Source: Liolophura sinensis (Eukaryota; Mollusca; Polyplacophora; Chitonida; Chitonidae). Taken from it: a stretch of DNA of 64,000 nucleotides. A program made the translations under genes and the position numbers. Location: positions 1,103,474-1,167,473 of the forward strand of contig NC_088298.1 in NCBI RefSeq assembly GCF_032854445.1, written 5' to 3'. How positions within the stretch are numbered: the first letter of the stretch is position 1; each line of letters opens with the position of its first letter. The notes below the pieces were generated by a model that saw nothing but the letters and a program-made list of their open reading frames with translations, was not told the origin of the DNA and did no database searches. Shown here piece by piece: positions 44,976 through 54,603 of the stretch.

Positions 44976-45025
44976 GGTGACGTCACACCCTACCAGCCCG
45001 AAGGGCTGGTAGGTGTGACGTCACC
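44976..45025. repeat. Hairpin with CRE-like sites near the Polinton B end
   Basis: Left arm 44976-44999 and right arm 45003-45025 pair over about 23 bases with one bulge around a GAA loop. Each arm contains GTGACGTCAC, a perfect CRE/ATF palindrome. It lies 80 bases inside the proposed terminus and just before the terminal-repeat-like block. Confidence 0.85.
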
Positions 45026-45092
45026 CCTCAGTTGTGGGTTTTTTCCACACCGCGGGGCGTATGTGTATAGACGAGTGTGATATAGTGTATAG

Positions 45093-45524
45093 TATAACAG
45101 TATAGGGAAAAAAGAGAGAAAAAAAAGAGGCAAAACGTCGGCTTGTAAAGTCGAGTGGGACAGCTCGAAAAGAGCTCCCGGGCGCCAAAACGGACCAATG
45201 GGTGAGCCGGATTTACCCCCAAACTGCCCAATGGGGGGCCCGCAAAACGGACCAATCAGCGTGCGAGAAGAGGCTACGTAAGAAAAAACGAACCAATCAG
45301 CGCGTGGTGAATTTCCGCGTGGATAGGTAGTATAACCGTATAACAGTATAGGGAAAAAAGAGAGAAAAAAAGAGGCAAAACGTCGGCTTGTAAAGTCGAG
45401 TGGGACAGCTCGAAAAGAGCTCCCTGGCGCCGAAACGGACCAATGGGTGAGCCGGATTTGCCCCAAAACGGCCCAATGGGAGGCCCGCAAAACGGACCAA
45501 TCAGCGTGCGAGAAGAGGTTACGT
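45093..45524. promoter_or_regulatory. Duplicated 246-bp unit with CCAAT boxes and an E2F-like site
   Basis: Two direct units start near 45093 and 45339. Each has an AAAAGAGAG tract, an AAAACGTCGGCTTG string, inverted AGCTC arms around AAAAG (GAGCTC hairpin) and several CCAAT boxes (45195, 45252, 45292, 45440, 45497 and weaker ones). The first unit also has GGCGCCAAAA (45181-45190), an E2F consensus match. CCAAT plus E2F is common in promoters active at S phase. It precedes the first plus-strand gene of the element. Confidence 0.6.
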
Positions 45525-45529
45525 AAGCT

Positions 45530-46127
45530 GTGACAGCTGCTGTGACGACTGCTGATGGGGAGACTGCCGATGATGCGACTACTGCTGCTACTGCAACCCC
45601 CACCATCCCCGACATCCCAGTGGAAAAGGTGGAAAAGGCGGATCCGTTAAACCCTGAGCTTGAGACGGCGCTAACAGCCTTGCTGTGGCAAGCTTACGAT
45701 GTAGCTCTCGCAACCCCACCTCCTCAAGTTACAGCGCGATGTGTACGGTCGACAATCCACCAACACCGCGAGTGATCCATCTCCTCCCCGGCCCCCCTTG
45801 CTGGAGAACCGAGAGCTGACCCTGAGTATCGTGGACGAGGCCCGTATGCGTTACCTGAAAGAGGGAACTGTGTTGGCCAAGTTCATGCGCCAGGCCCGTA
45901 AGGCAGCCTCCCTCCCGTGGGCTGTGGAGAAGAGTGTGAAAGACCAACTGCGGCAGTTTTTAAATGAGACGCCGATCAACAAATTGAACCCGGCATTCGC
46001 CCAGATGTACGTAAAGTATTTGATGACAGCCAACAACCTCTCTGCACCTGACAAGCAGCCTACAATCCGGCCTAACAACCAAGCCAACCAGCCTACCCAG
46101 GCCACCCAGGCTACGATGACCGAGTGA
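45530..46127 (+). CDS. Unknown Polinton B gene at the integrase end
   Basis: Two overlapping open stretches (45530-45775 and 45741-46127). The first is Ala/Thr-rich, then acidic (NPELETALTALLWQAYD). The second has a helical segment (MRYLKEGTVLAKFMRQARKA, then NKLNPAFAQMYVKYLMTA) and a Gln/Asn/Thr-rich tail. I do not recognise a family. No counterpart remains in Polinton A, whose similarity stops before this place. Confidence 0.4.
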
Positions 46128-46579
46128 GTGTGTTTTTGTTTTAACCGCACCACCCTTACCCAGCTTTTTTTTTGTTTGTTTTGTTTTTCCCTTCATACAT
46201 TCTCGTTTTGTGTTTACCTATGTGTGTTTTTTACAGGAGATGACTAGGGTGGTGCGCGTTATAAACATTGACCAGGTGTCAGGACTTTCATATTGGCGAT
46301 ACAATCATCATCACGAGACATTTCTCACCGTGACACCAAAATAATGGACACTTACAGCATGTATTTATTCGTTCATTCGTTTGTTCACTGTTCGAGTTCG
46401 AAAAAATAAATAAAAAAAGTTTTCAGGTTGACGACCCTGGTCTTTGGTGTTGGTTATTGTCTTTACCTGTTGGTGAAGGGATAGTCTATCTATCTATCTA
46501 TCTATCGTTTGATTGATGTGGCTAGGGTTCGGTCGGTGATGGCATTAGAATGACGACGGTGTCTTCTTTATGTCTTTTC

Positions 46580-46850
46580 TAGCCTGGCGAAGCTCCGTAC
46601 AACGCCGCAATGGAAAGACTGGGTAGCTGTCGTCACCGACCTGCAAAGCTACACAAGTGTACTTCATAGTATGTTTGCGGATGGTAGGGTGAACGGGGGA
46701 CGACTGCAGGTGCTGCAAGCGTACACTGAAGACGTCTGTCAGCATGTCGAGGATTCCCGACCTATTCAAGCGTATTACGTAGAGATTGCTCATCCCACGT
46801 TAACAGAGGTCTATCAACGCTCCGTGTTACAGACCTGTACATTGCTGTAA
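46580..46850 (+). CDS. Small unknown Polinton gene, likely spliced (copy B)
   Basis: It opens directly after TCTTTTCTAG, a good acceptor. It encodes LAKLRTTPQWKDWVAVVTDL, a MFADGRVN segment and HVEDSRPIQAYYVEIAHP, ending at a stop near 46850. A donor-bearing first exon may lie before the GATA-type repeat. Helical, no recognised family; conserved in Polinton A. Confidence 0.45.
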
Positions 46851-46924
46851 AGAATACTAATAATACTGTTACCTTACTATGGAATCCATCCCCGGTGTTT
46901 TTGTGTTTTCTTTTTATATGGACT

Positions 46925-46967
46925 GGGTCAGTGTGTCAGGCTAGGGCCACTCTATACTATATATAGG
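46925..46967 (+). promoter_or_regulatory. Integrase promoter: GGGTCAGTGTGTCA motif and TATA box
   Basis: GGGTCAGTGTGTCA (46925-46938) is followed by CTATATATAGG (46957-46967), a strong TATA box about 70 bases before the first ATG of the integrase (47034). This spacing leaves room for a transcription start near 46990 to 47000. Confidence 0.6.
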
Positions 46968-47033
46968 CGGTCTGAGGTGGGTTCACTCATTACACACAAC
47001 AGACACCAAGCAGCAAGGACGACGTGGCGGACT

Positions 47034-48155
47034 ATGCCTCGCACGAAAAAAAAATCAATCACGCCGGGCCGTGGTTCAAACCCGATCGATACCGCTCTCC
47101 ATGCTTTGTATTACAACCCGGACAGTCCAGCGGCTTACAGCGGGGTTCAACCCCTGCTCAAGGCAGCTCGACAACAGGGACTCAAAGTGAGTCGAACCCA
47201 CGTGTCGGCTTGGCTGGCTCAGCAGGACACGTACACACTCCACCGACCTGCACGCCGCCATTACCCGCGTAACCGAGTGGTGCTTGGGGGTATGGACAGT
47301 CAGTGGCAGGCGGACCTGGTCGACATGACAGCGTTCACCAAAGAGAATGACAACAACCGTTACCTACTGACCTGCATCGATGTGCTCTCCAAGTATGCCT
47401 GGGTGATCCCACTCCGGGCCAAAACCGGGGCTCGTTTGATCGAGGCATTTCAACAGATTTTCAAGACGGGTCGCCGACCGTTGTACCTGCAAACGGACGA
47501 GGGGAAAGAGTTTCTGAACAGACCGTTTCAAGCCTTTTTAAAGGACAAAGGGGTGTTTTTCTTTCACACGTTTAACGAAACCAAAGCCTCCGTGGTAGAA
47601 CGGTTCAACCGCACTTTGAAAGGTCGCATGTACAAATATTTCACCGCTCACAACACTCGGCGCTACCTGGACGCCTTACCGGCGCTGGTTCGCGGTTACA
47701 ATCAAGCCTACCACCGAAGCATACGACGAGCCCCTATCGACGTCACTCCCCAGAACCAGAAGGAAGTCCGGCAAGTCTTGTACGGTCCATCCACACACAA
47801 ACGCTCGATCCACCGGTATCGGGCCGGTGATCTCGTGCATATCAGTAAAGTGAAAGGGAAATTTGAAAAATCATACCTGCCGAATTGGAGCACGGAAATG
47901 TTCCGCATCGTCCGCTCCCACCCTCGACAGCCTGCTGTGTACACACTGGAGGATTTGAACGGGGATCAATTGCTAGGGACGTTTTACGAAACCGAACTCC
48001 AACCGGTGACAGCCGCGGTGGATAAGTTTTATCAGGTGGAGAAGATCTTAAAAAGGGAGCGGCGGCGCGGGAAACTGTACTATTGGGTGAAGTGGGTCGG
48101 TTATCCACCCAGCTTTAATTCTTGGGTCCCGGCCACGGACGTGAAACGTATTTAA
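47034..48155 (+). CDS. INT: Polinton integrase with chromodomain (copy B)
   Basis: 373 residues from the ATG at 47034, chosen because the TATA box at 46957 leaves no room for the earlier in-frame GTG. Basic N-terminus; DNA-binding region around VSRTHVSAWLAQQ; catalytic core with the DDE residues in WQADLVDMTAF, LQTDEGKEFLN and VVERFNRTLKGR; an SH3-like segment (YRAGDLVHISKVKGKF); and a C-terminal chromodomain (YYWVKWVGYPPSFNSW). It joins the element's ends to host DNA, probably with a 6-bp duplication as in other Polintons. The frame looks whole. Confidence 0.85.
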   Translation: MPRTKKKSITPGRGSNPIDTALHALYYNPDSPAAYSGVQPLLKAARQQGLKVSRTHVSAWLAQQDTYTLHRPARRHYPRNRVVLGGMDSQWQADLVDMTAFTKENDNNRYLLTCIDVLSKYAWVIPLRAKTGARLIEAFQQIFKTGRRPLYLQTDEGKEFLNRPFQAFLKDKGVFFFHTFNETKASVVERFNRTLKGRMYKYFTAHNTRRYLDALPALVRGYNQAYHRSIRRAPIDVTPQNQKEVRQVLYGPSTHKRSIHRYRAGDLVHISKVKGKFEKSYLPNWSTEMFRIVRSHPRQPAVYTLEDLNGDQLLGTFYETELQPVTAAVDKFYQVEKILKRERRRGKLYYWVKWVGYPPSFNSWVPATDVKRI

Positions 48156-48205
48156 ACCCGAGGCTAACGGGGTCGCTACCACTTCCGACTGACCTGCCTT
48201 AAGGG

Positions 48206-48817
48206 ATGGATCGGTGTATACAAGGCTTGCGCGAGAATAAAGGGACCGTAGCAGCCGTACTGGGCGTTCTCTTGTACATCGGTGCTTTAGTGGGTGGATT
48301 GGCTGCGGAACTCAGCCTACAACTGCTCCAAGACCAGTCAACCCTGCAATATCTACGAGGACAATTAAACAAGACGCGTTTCCGCTGGATTGGGACACCT
48401 GTATCGCCACCCCAACCACCGTCAATCGCCCGTCGGTTTGACAATACCGAGAACGCCGTCACTGCCACTAGCGCCATTACCCCGAGCTGGGATCGAACTC
48501 CCACGTCACAACCCTCCACACCCACCACAACCACACTACACCGACGGCACCCACTCTCCTCAAACTCCTCAAACTCCTCACCCCCTTCACCCACCCCTAC
48601 TCACCCCACCACACCAACACCTAGTATCATTTCCACACCTGTCTATCTACCCCCTAACACAACACAGGTAACACGGGTAACACAGGTAACACAGCCAACA
48701 CAGGGAACACAGGCAACGCAGGCAACGCAGGCGACACAGGTACCATCACCTGCCGTCACTCCCCCCACTATCCACCACCCCCACCCGTACGACGATCCAA
48801 ACCGCCGACAGAGCTAG
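48206..48817 (+). CDS. Single-pass membrane protein with Ser/Thr/Pro-rich tail (copy B)
   Basis: 203 residues from the ATG at 48206. A short polar start is followed by one clear membrane segment (residues about 13-36, AAVLGVLLYIGALVGGLAAE), a polar helix, a conserved patch (QLNKTRFRWIGTP), then a long tail of Ser, Thr, Pro and repeated TQVT/TQAT steps. It sits 9 bases before the ATPase gene. Possible roles are a virion membrane or entry protein, but nothing in the sequence decides this. Confidence 0.6.
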   Translation: MDRCIQGLRENKGTVAAVLGVLLYIGALVGGLAAELSLQLLQDQSTLQYLRGQLNKTRFRWIGTPVSPPQPPSIARRFDNTENAVTATSAITPSWDRTPTSQPSTPTTTTLHRRHPLSSNSSNSSPPSPTPTHPTTPTPSIISTPVYLPPNTTQVTRVTQVTQPTQGTQATQATQATQVPSPAVTPPTIHHPHPYDDPNRRQS

Positions 48818-48825
48818 TTCTACCC

Positions 48826-49443
48826 ATGGACACGCGATGGGAGCATCCCTTTACCTGCATTGTCAGCGGCCCGACGGGATCTGGGAAGTCTGTGTTTGTG
48901 AAACGGTTAGTGGAACACGCTCCACCTCTCATTCATCCACCCCCACAACGCAACGTCTGGTGTTACGGGGAGTGGCAGCCATTGTACACCACGTTACCTC
49001 ACGTTCAGTTTGAAGAAGGTGTGCCCAGCCCGTCCAGTTTCGACCCGGGGGAGCGGACGTTAGTCGTCGTGGATGATTTGATGGCTGAAGCCGACGATCG
49101 CGTGACAAAACTCTTCACCAAAGGCAGTCACCACCGCAATATCAGCGCGGTGTACATCGTGCAGAATTTGTTTAACAAAACCAAAGACCATCGGACCATC
49201 AGTCTGAACGCACACTACTTGGTGCTGTTCAAAAACCCGCGAGATGTATCCCAAATTACCACGATCGCTAAACAAATGGCTCCAGGGCGGACACAGTACG
49301 TGCGCGAGGCCTTTGAAGATGCCACGGCTGAACCTCACGGGTATTTGCTGGTGGATTTCAAGCAAACCACACCCGATCACCTGCGACTTTGCACCCACAT
49401 TTTCCCCGGGGAGATTCAACACGCCTATCTCCCCAAGTCATAA
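48826..49443 (+). CDS. Polinton packaging ATPase, A32/FtsK-HerA type (copy B)
   Basis: 205 residues. Walker A GPTGSGKSVFVKR near residues 15-27; Walker B RTLVVVDDLMAEAD near residues 73-86; then a sensor-like SAVYIVQNLF region and NPRDVSQITTIAKQM. This is the compact packaging ATPase that Polintons share with large DNA viruses and adintoviruses, expected to drive genome entry into the capsid. The frame looks whole. It lies between the membrane-protein gene and the small basic gene. Confidence 0.85.
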   Translation: MDTRWEHPFTCIVSGPTGSGKSVFVKRLVEHAPPLIHPPPQRNVWCYGEWQPLYTTLPHVQFEEGVPSPSSFDPGERTLVVVDDLMAEADDRVTKLFTKGSHHRNISAVYIVQNLFNKTKDHRTISLNAHYLVLFKNPRDVSQITTIAKQMAPGRTQYVREAFEDATAEPHGYLLVDFKQTTPDHLRLCTHIFPGEIQHAYLPKS

Positions 49444-49653
49444 CACCAACTTTGAACCTACAATCTACCACATCAGTTTGTTTTGGCTGGCTGGCTGGTG
49501 GGTAGGCTGGTGGGTGGGCTGGCTGACGTGTCAGCTGACGGACTGGTAAAACAGTGCATTATTGCGGTGACTAGGTCAGTGTGTCAGTGTGTCATCATAA
49601 AACTTTGAACACACAGTCTATCACCTCAGTTGCTCTCACGACGACGACCCGTG

Positions 49654-50040
49654 ATGAGGTCACACCGTCTCCAACGTTACGGTCCCTTATTAACCCTGCT
49701 CGCGCGAGCCACCCCCTCTATTCGTCAGGCTGTGCTGCGGGGTAACGATCCAGGATTACTCCGGTGCTTGTGTGAATGTGCTAAGAATGTGTTAAATGGA
49801 AACGTCCCACTCTCGCCGGCTCAGAAGGTGAAGTTACAGCGACACAAGACGGGTCTTCGCACTTTGGTGAAGAAAAGTGTTCCCCTGCATAAGAAAGGAC
49901 GCATTGTTCAACGTGGTGGATTCCTGCCACTGCTTCTCGCTCCTCTCCTCGCCAAAGCCATTGTACCAGCCGTTCTCGGGGGTGTTGTCGGCGGTGTCGT
50001 TAAGGGTGTCACTAGTAAGGCTATAGCTGGTGGCAGGTAA
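49654..50040 (+). CDS. Small basic/hydrophobic Polinton protein (copy B)
   Basis: 128 residues from the ATG at 49654. The basic start is followed by the conserved IRQAVLRGNDP and CECAKNVLNGNVPLS segments, a basic middle (KVKLQRHKTGLR) and a hydrophobic Gly-rich end (LLLAPLLAKAIVPAVLGGVV). The stop TAA shares its last base with the ATG of the next gene. It looks whole; function unknown. Confidence 0.7.
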   Translation: MRSHRLQRYGPLLTLLARATPSIRQAVLRGNDPGLLRCLCECAKNVLNGNVPLSPAQKVKLQRHKTGLRTLVKKSVPLHKKGRIVQRGGFLPLLLAPLLAKAIVPAVLGGVVGGVVKGVTSKAIAGGR

Positions 50041-50650
50041 TGCAGCACGCCAAGAAAATGGCCTTGGTCGAGCCACGGCTCTTAGAGACGCTCACACGAT
50101 CTTCACCTTCAGCCCATCCACCTCCAGCCCACCCCAGCTCCCCATACCCCGTCCCCAGTACGGTGAAAGCCCTCAACACGCTCGATCAAGAGATGGCCTC
50201 GATCCTCCACGACAGGATATCACCACACCCTTCAACGGTACCGAACGTTTCAAGATCAATACCAAATCGGGCAGCGACCGAGTTCGATCCCACCTCAGGC
50301 CAAATCCACAGCTAGTCGTTTTTTGAGCGAGGCGGATAAGGCGATGTTAGACACCCCAACCCAAACCCTCCAGCCTACCACCCCTACCATCCCTACCACC
50401 CCTACCACCCCTAGCCCCTCACACGAGCGCTCAATACCCGGGATCACTACCGGGCTTGGGTGCGGGAAAAAATGAGCACACCCGCCGAGCTGGGGAATCC
50501 CCCGACCGAGCTGGGGAATCCCCCGATCGCCAGAACCCCGACCAGCCAACATAAAAAAAAACCAGGCCCTCCACTACCACCTCTAGTTCCACACACACAC
50601 CACATTAAAGCGACCCAAGAAGACGCGACGAGGCCAGCGACCTGAACTCC
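50040..50650 (+). pseudogene. Pro/Ser-rich Polinton protein, function unknown (copy B)
   Basis: It begins MQHAKKMALVEPRLLETLTR at the overlapping ATG, then low-complexity Pro/Ser, an ALNTLDQEMASILHDR island, and a tail with PTTPT and ELGNPP repeats. The island matches copy A (12177-12838). This copy shows one or two breaks. Confidence 0.5.
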
Positions 50651-50761
50651 GGCCCGCTTCATCTATCATACGCCCGCTCAGGTGGAGTCCCTATTAATTA
50701 AATACAGGCACCAGAGGACAAAACGATCAGTCCACCTGAGGGAGATCATCTCACCCACACC

Positions 50762-51535
50762 ATGTTTTACGTGACGCTACCCGGTAACAGCTCGCTGGAC
50801 TACTTCCCCAACAATACCTTGACGCGTTTCACCACCCAATTACCCCGCCCCATCCATTTGACAGGTGACTGGGAATGTGGGCTGGTCGAAATACAGTATC
50901 CCCGGACCTGGTTTAACGTGCGGTCAGGTGAAGTGTGGTATACCATAGACTCCCCAAAAGACTCGCACCACAGTACGCATAAGCTCATATTACCAGCCGG
51001 CTACTACCCGACACCCGAAGACCTGGCCTGGGGGTTGACCAAATTGTTAAGCGAGACAGAGATCCGCGATCTCCAGGAGCACGCCGGGGACTTAACGTTT
51101 GAGTTCGACGATATGCAGCGGAAATACAGCGTGCGGTTTGAGAAACCACTGGGGCTTGGTTTCAGCCCACGGCTAATGCAACTCATAAATTTACCTTAAG
51201 GATGGCTCATGGTACCGGCGGACCTCATGTATGTCGGTGCCGAGGATTTAACGATCAGCACACCCACGCTGTACGTGTACACAGACATTATCGAACCGCG
51301 TGTGGTGGGGGACACGTTGGCCCCGCTGTTGCGGACGGTTACCACGGAAGGGCAGTATGGGGAGCACGTCTCCAAGACTTTCCAACACGTGGAATACATC
51401 CCCGTGCAGTCCAAACATTTCTCGACGGTGGACATTGATATTAGGGACGACACGGGTCAATGCGTCGCATTTGAACGCGGTAAAGTGGTGGTGACACTTC
51501 ACTTTCGACAGCGGCGTGCTTTACCCTTGCAATAA
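50762..51535 (+). pseudogene. Polinton minor capsid (penton) protein (copy B)
   Basis: It starts MFYVTLPGNSSLDYFPNNT, then GDWECGLVEIQYPRTWFNV, an LGFSPRLMQL segment, a PADLMYVGAEDLTIS region and a basic C-terminus (FRQRRALPLQ). It fits the single jelly-roll penton protein of Polintons. Its final TAA shares a base with the ATG of the core protein gene. About one break. Confidence 0.7.
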
Positions 51536-51999
51536 TGGCATCACAGCAGGCTTACATCGACTATTACACCAAACAAGCCGGCGGAGGTGGGTTACCTGTG
51601 TTTCGGGGTGTGGCTGTCCAGCGCGGTCACGGTTTGCTGGGTGGTCTCAGCAAACTCCTCCCACAGCCCTTGTTAACCTCGCCGGCTGTAAAAGCACTGG
51701 GCAAAACGGCGTTACGAACCGGACTGCAAGTCGTGGGGGACGTGCTGAGTGGGGGCGTGTCACCACAACAGGCTTTGAAACGACGCGGTTTGGCGACTGG
51801 AAAACAGCTGCTGGTCAAAGCTAGTCGCTACGCCCGACAGCGGTTACTGGGTGAGCCTATAAAACGGAAGACACCGCGCGTCACGCCCACTCGTCACCGA
51901 CACGTGGGACTTAAAAGACGTGCCGTCAAGCCCAGAAGAAGACACATCAAAGCTCGAGCCACATCGAATGCCCTGAATCCACCGGATATTTTCAGCTAA
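51535..51999 (+). CDS. Basic glycine-rich core/minor virion protein (copy B)
   Basis: 154 residues, nearly identical to copy A. Features are QAGGGGLPVFRG, a helical middle (LGKTALRTGLQVVGDVL) and a basic tail (KRKTPRVTPTRHRHVGLKRR). Expected to act inside the particle, possibly as a DNA-condensing or membrane-active protein. Translation may restart from the overlapping stop/start with the penton gene. Confidence 0.65.
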   Translation: MASQQAYIDYYTKQAGGGGLPVFRGVAVQRGHGLLGGLSKLLPQPLLTSPAVKALGKTALRTGLQVVGDVLSGGVSPQQALKRRGLATGKQLLVKASRYARQRLLGEPIKRKTPRVTPTRHRHVGLKRRAVKPRRRHIKARATSNALNPPDIFS

Positions 52000-52030
52000 A
52001 CACACACGCGCACGCACACATACACAAGCC

Positions 52031-53341
52031 ATGGCTCTTCCCCACCCCGAATGCTGCCCGTCCGTCAGCAGTGAGTTTGATTTGTGGACCTTACCCCCGA
52101 CCGACACCAGCGTTCGAGAAGGCCGCTGGGATGCTTACAGCCCCATCGCCAGCCTGAGTGATGTGGGACCTGTAGAATTTGTCATCACCAACGCTGACGC
52201 AGACACTTACTTGGACTTGGCCAACACCATGCTGTACGTGAAGGCAAAAATCCTCAACGGGGACGGGACTGTTGTGGCGGCTGACAAGAAGGTGGCTCCG
52301 ACTAACCTGTGGATACAATCCATGTGGCGACAGGTAGACCTCTCCCTGAACGATAAACTCATCACGCCGTCCACCAACATGTACCCATACCGGGGTTACT
52401 TGGAGACATTGTTGTCTTACGGTAAAGAGGCTAAAAAGAGCCAGCTGTCTGCTGCCTTGTGGTATGCGGACACCCCAGGAAAGTTTGACACGATGACTGA
52501 CACCAACGCCGGGTTTGTCGATCGGCTGAACTGCACGGCTGAAAGTCGGTCGGTTGACATGCTGGGTCGCCTGCATTGTGACATGTTCCTGCAACACCGA
52601 CACCTGCTCAACAACGTCACTGTCCGCATCCGTCTCACCCCGGCTAAGGATTCGTTTGCTTTGATGTCCGATGAAGCCGCTCCCGGCTACAAGACTCGCT
52701 TGGAGGAGGTCTTGATCTTTGTGCGCAAAGTGAAAATCACCAGCGGTGTGCAACTGGGGCATTTGAAAGCCTTGGCCAAAGCTCCTGCCAAGTACCCAAT
52801 CCGCCGCGTGCTGACCAAGTATTTCTCTGTCCCCAGAGGTCACACCCTCATCAATGAACAAAACCTATTTCTGGGCAGCTTACCGACACGTTTAGTGGTG
52901 GGGTGTGTGAGCAACAAGGCTTTTGACGGGGACTACACTAAAAACCCGTTTCGTTTCCGGCACTACTACACAAACTTCGTCGCCTTGTACGTTGGCGGTC
53001 GTCAGATTCCAACCAAGCCCCTGACACCCGACTTTGAGAACGAGAATTTCATCCGCACGTACATGAACCTCTTTACTCACACGGGGAAAGCGTTCCACGA
53101 CGAGGGAAACAATACCAAGCGCACCACATTCGCCGAAGGTCACACGCTGTTTTGTTTCGACTTGACCCCTAGCCTCCACGATGACCACCAACTCAACCTG
53201 GTACAAAAAGGGGATTTGTGCCTGGAGATGCGGTTTGCCAAACCACTGCCGGAAACCATTAACGTGGTGTGCTACGCTGAATTCAGCAATATCATAGAAA
53301 TAGACCAAAGCCGAAACGTGCTCTGTGACTTCGCCAGTTGA
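52031..53341 (+). CDS. MCP: Polinton major capsid protein (copy B)
   Basis: 436 residues from an ATG directly after AAGCC. Segments include VEFVITNADADTYLDLANTM, a TPSTNMYPYRGYLE region and QNLFLGSLPTRL. Size, place in the gene order and similarity to copy A fit the double jelly-roll major capsid protein. The frame looks whole. Its 3' half recurs after the N gap (56687-57391), almost certainly the same DNA placed twice by the assembly. Confidence 0.85.
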   Translation: MALPHPECCPSVSSEFDLWTLPPTDTSVREGRWDAYSPIASLSDVGPVEFVITNADADTYLDLANTMLYVKAKILNGDGTVVAADKKVAPTNLWIQSMWRQVDLSLNDKLITPSTNMYPYRGYLETLLSYGKEAKKSQLSAALWYADTPGKFDTMTDTNAGFVDRLNCTAESRSVDMLGRLHCDMFLQHRHLLNNVTVRIRLTPAKDSFALMSDEAAPGYKTRLEEVLIFVRKVKITSGVQLGHLKALAKAPAKYPIRRVLTKYFSVPRGHTLINEQNLFLGSLPTRLVVGCVSNKAFDGDYTKNPFRFRHYYTNFVALYVGGRQIPTKPLTPDFENENFIRTYMNLFTHTGKAFHDEGNNTKRTTFAEGHTLFCFDLTPSLHDDHQLNLVQKGDLCLEMRFAKPLPETINVVCYAEFSNIIEIDQSRNVLCDFAS

Positions 53342-53366
53342 ACAGCCCAAAACAACAAACAACAAC

Positions 53367-53955
53367 ATGGACACGGTACAATTGCGACGTGTGCTACAAA
53401 CAGACGTGTTTACCCGGGCTGTGGTGGGGGGAGGGGGTGGTGTCTACCCTCGGGATCATCTCCCCTCACTCCCCCTCAAGCCCCTCACACCCCCTCAAGC
53501 CCCTCACACCCCTCACGCCCCTCATACCCCACCCCTAGGACGCCCTGGACCCCCTGGGCCTGCATCATTAACACAGACACGTGCCTTCGCCCAGGACGAC
53601 ATTGGGTCGCCGTCTTCATAGACCAGTGGTCTAACCCACCCCATCTCCGGGGCGAATACTTTGATTCCTACGGACTCCCACCCCTCTACCCCGATATCAC
53701 CGCTTGGCTTAACCGGGGAACACATCACTGGACGTGGAACGATCGGCGGTTGCAGAGTCTGGACACGACCGTGTGCGGTCAATATTGTGTGTATTACTTA
53801 ACCCAGCGAGCTCGAGGCCGTCCCATGGATGCTATTGTACACACGTTGGACACAGCGTGCACGACCTACGATAATGACTTACGGGTGTTCGATTGGGTGG
53901 ATCGTCAGTTTGGGATTCATCCCTCGTTTTTTTTTCCACACCCATGGACTGTAAA
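53367..53955 (+). CDS. Polinton cysteine protease (copy B, before the gap)
   Basis: A first ATG (53367, MDTVQLRRVLQTD) lies in a short frame, and the catalytic part begins after a CCCCTAG acceptor-like site, so a spliced gene is plausible. The catalytic segments HWVAVFID, GEYFDSYG and VCGQYCVYYL are present. It is followed by AATAAA at 54052. Very similar to 57417-57984. Confidence 0.65.
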
Positions 53956-54158
53956 ACATACATCAAATAACATTCTTTCTTTCCAGTTCGACGTGTTATG
54001 CATTCCACGTTCTTGTTTTCCCTGTTCGACCTGTTACCCCATACAGTATGGAATAAAATTAAAAAAGAGACTATGAGACTCACATACCGTGGTGGTTTGA
54101 CTTTTTTCTTTATTATGATGAGGACTACCACAACAGCATGCAGGCCAGCTATAGCACA

Positions 54159-54310
54159 CTGACACACTGACCCACTCACCGCCTGTTACATCGTCATACA
54201 TTGTTGCGTCATACATTATTACCAGGCCGTCTGCCGTGTACCGGCAAGGCACCGCTCGGCAACAATGTATGACGATGTAGCAGGCACGGCAAGTCGGGTC
54301 AGTGTGTCAG
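54159..54310. repeat. MITE-like palindrome (copy B, before the gap)
   Basis: Outer TGACACACTGACCC arms (54160-54173, inverted 54296-54309) and inner 27-bp arms (54181-54207, 54259-54285). It lies between convergent protease and polymerase genes. Confidence 0.7.
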
Positions 54311-54501
54311 GCTATTACGGCTGCCGGCCCGCCGCCCCCCGCTAGGCGTTTTTAACTTTTTCACGTACGTACCACTGCGAATGATAAAACACATGAAAAA
54401 AATTGTACAATTAAAAAAAAACAATAAAATGGGAAGACTGTGTCTGGTGTGGGGTTTCTTTTTTTTCTTTCTTGTTTTTTAGTGCTTAGATTGAGAAAGT
54501 A

Positions 54502-54538
54502 CTCTTTCGGGAAGAGTTGGTTGGCCCTGAAAAGGGCC
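54502..54538 (-). terminator. Histone-type 3' end signal after pPolB (copy B, before the gap)
   Basis: On the minus strand GGCCCT-TTTC-AGGGCC (54538-54523) is followed by AACCAACTC and GAAAGAG (54508-54502), about 65 nt after the polymerase stop. Same as at 8413-8449. Confidence 0.7.
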
Positions 54539-54603
54539 GTGGGAAGTATCACAAGAGCACAAGACCACAGGAGCCGGGTGTGTAGAGTATCCATAGCACC
54601 GTT

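Noticed and set aside
44990-45615. Minus-strand frames with repeated RTLIGPFCGPPIG
   Set aside because: They arise from the duplicated 246-bp CCAAT-box unit; no start context or conserved domain.
54159-54310. Palindrome considered as a replication origin
   Set aside because: Polintons are expected to replicate from protein-primed ends, and nothing here beyond the fold supports an origin; kept as a MITE-like repeat.
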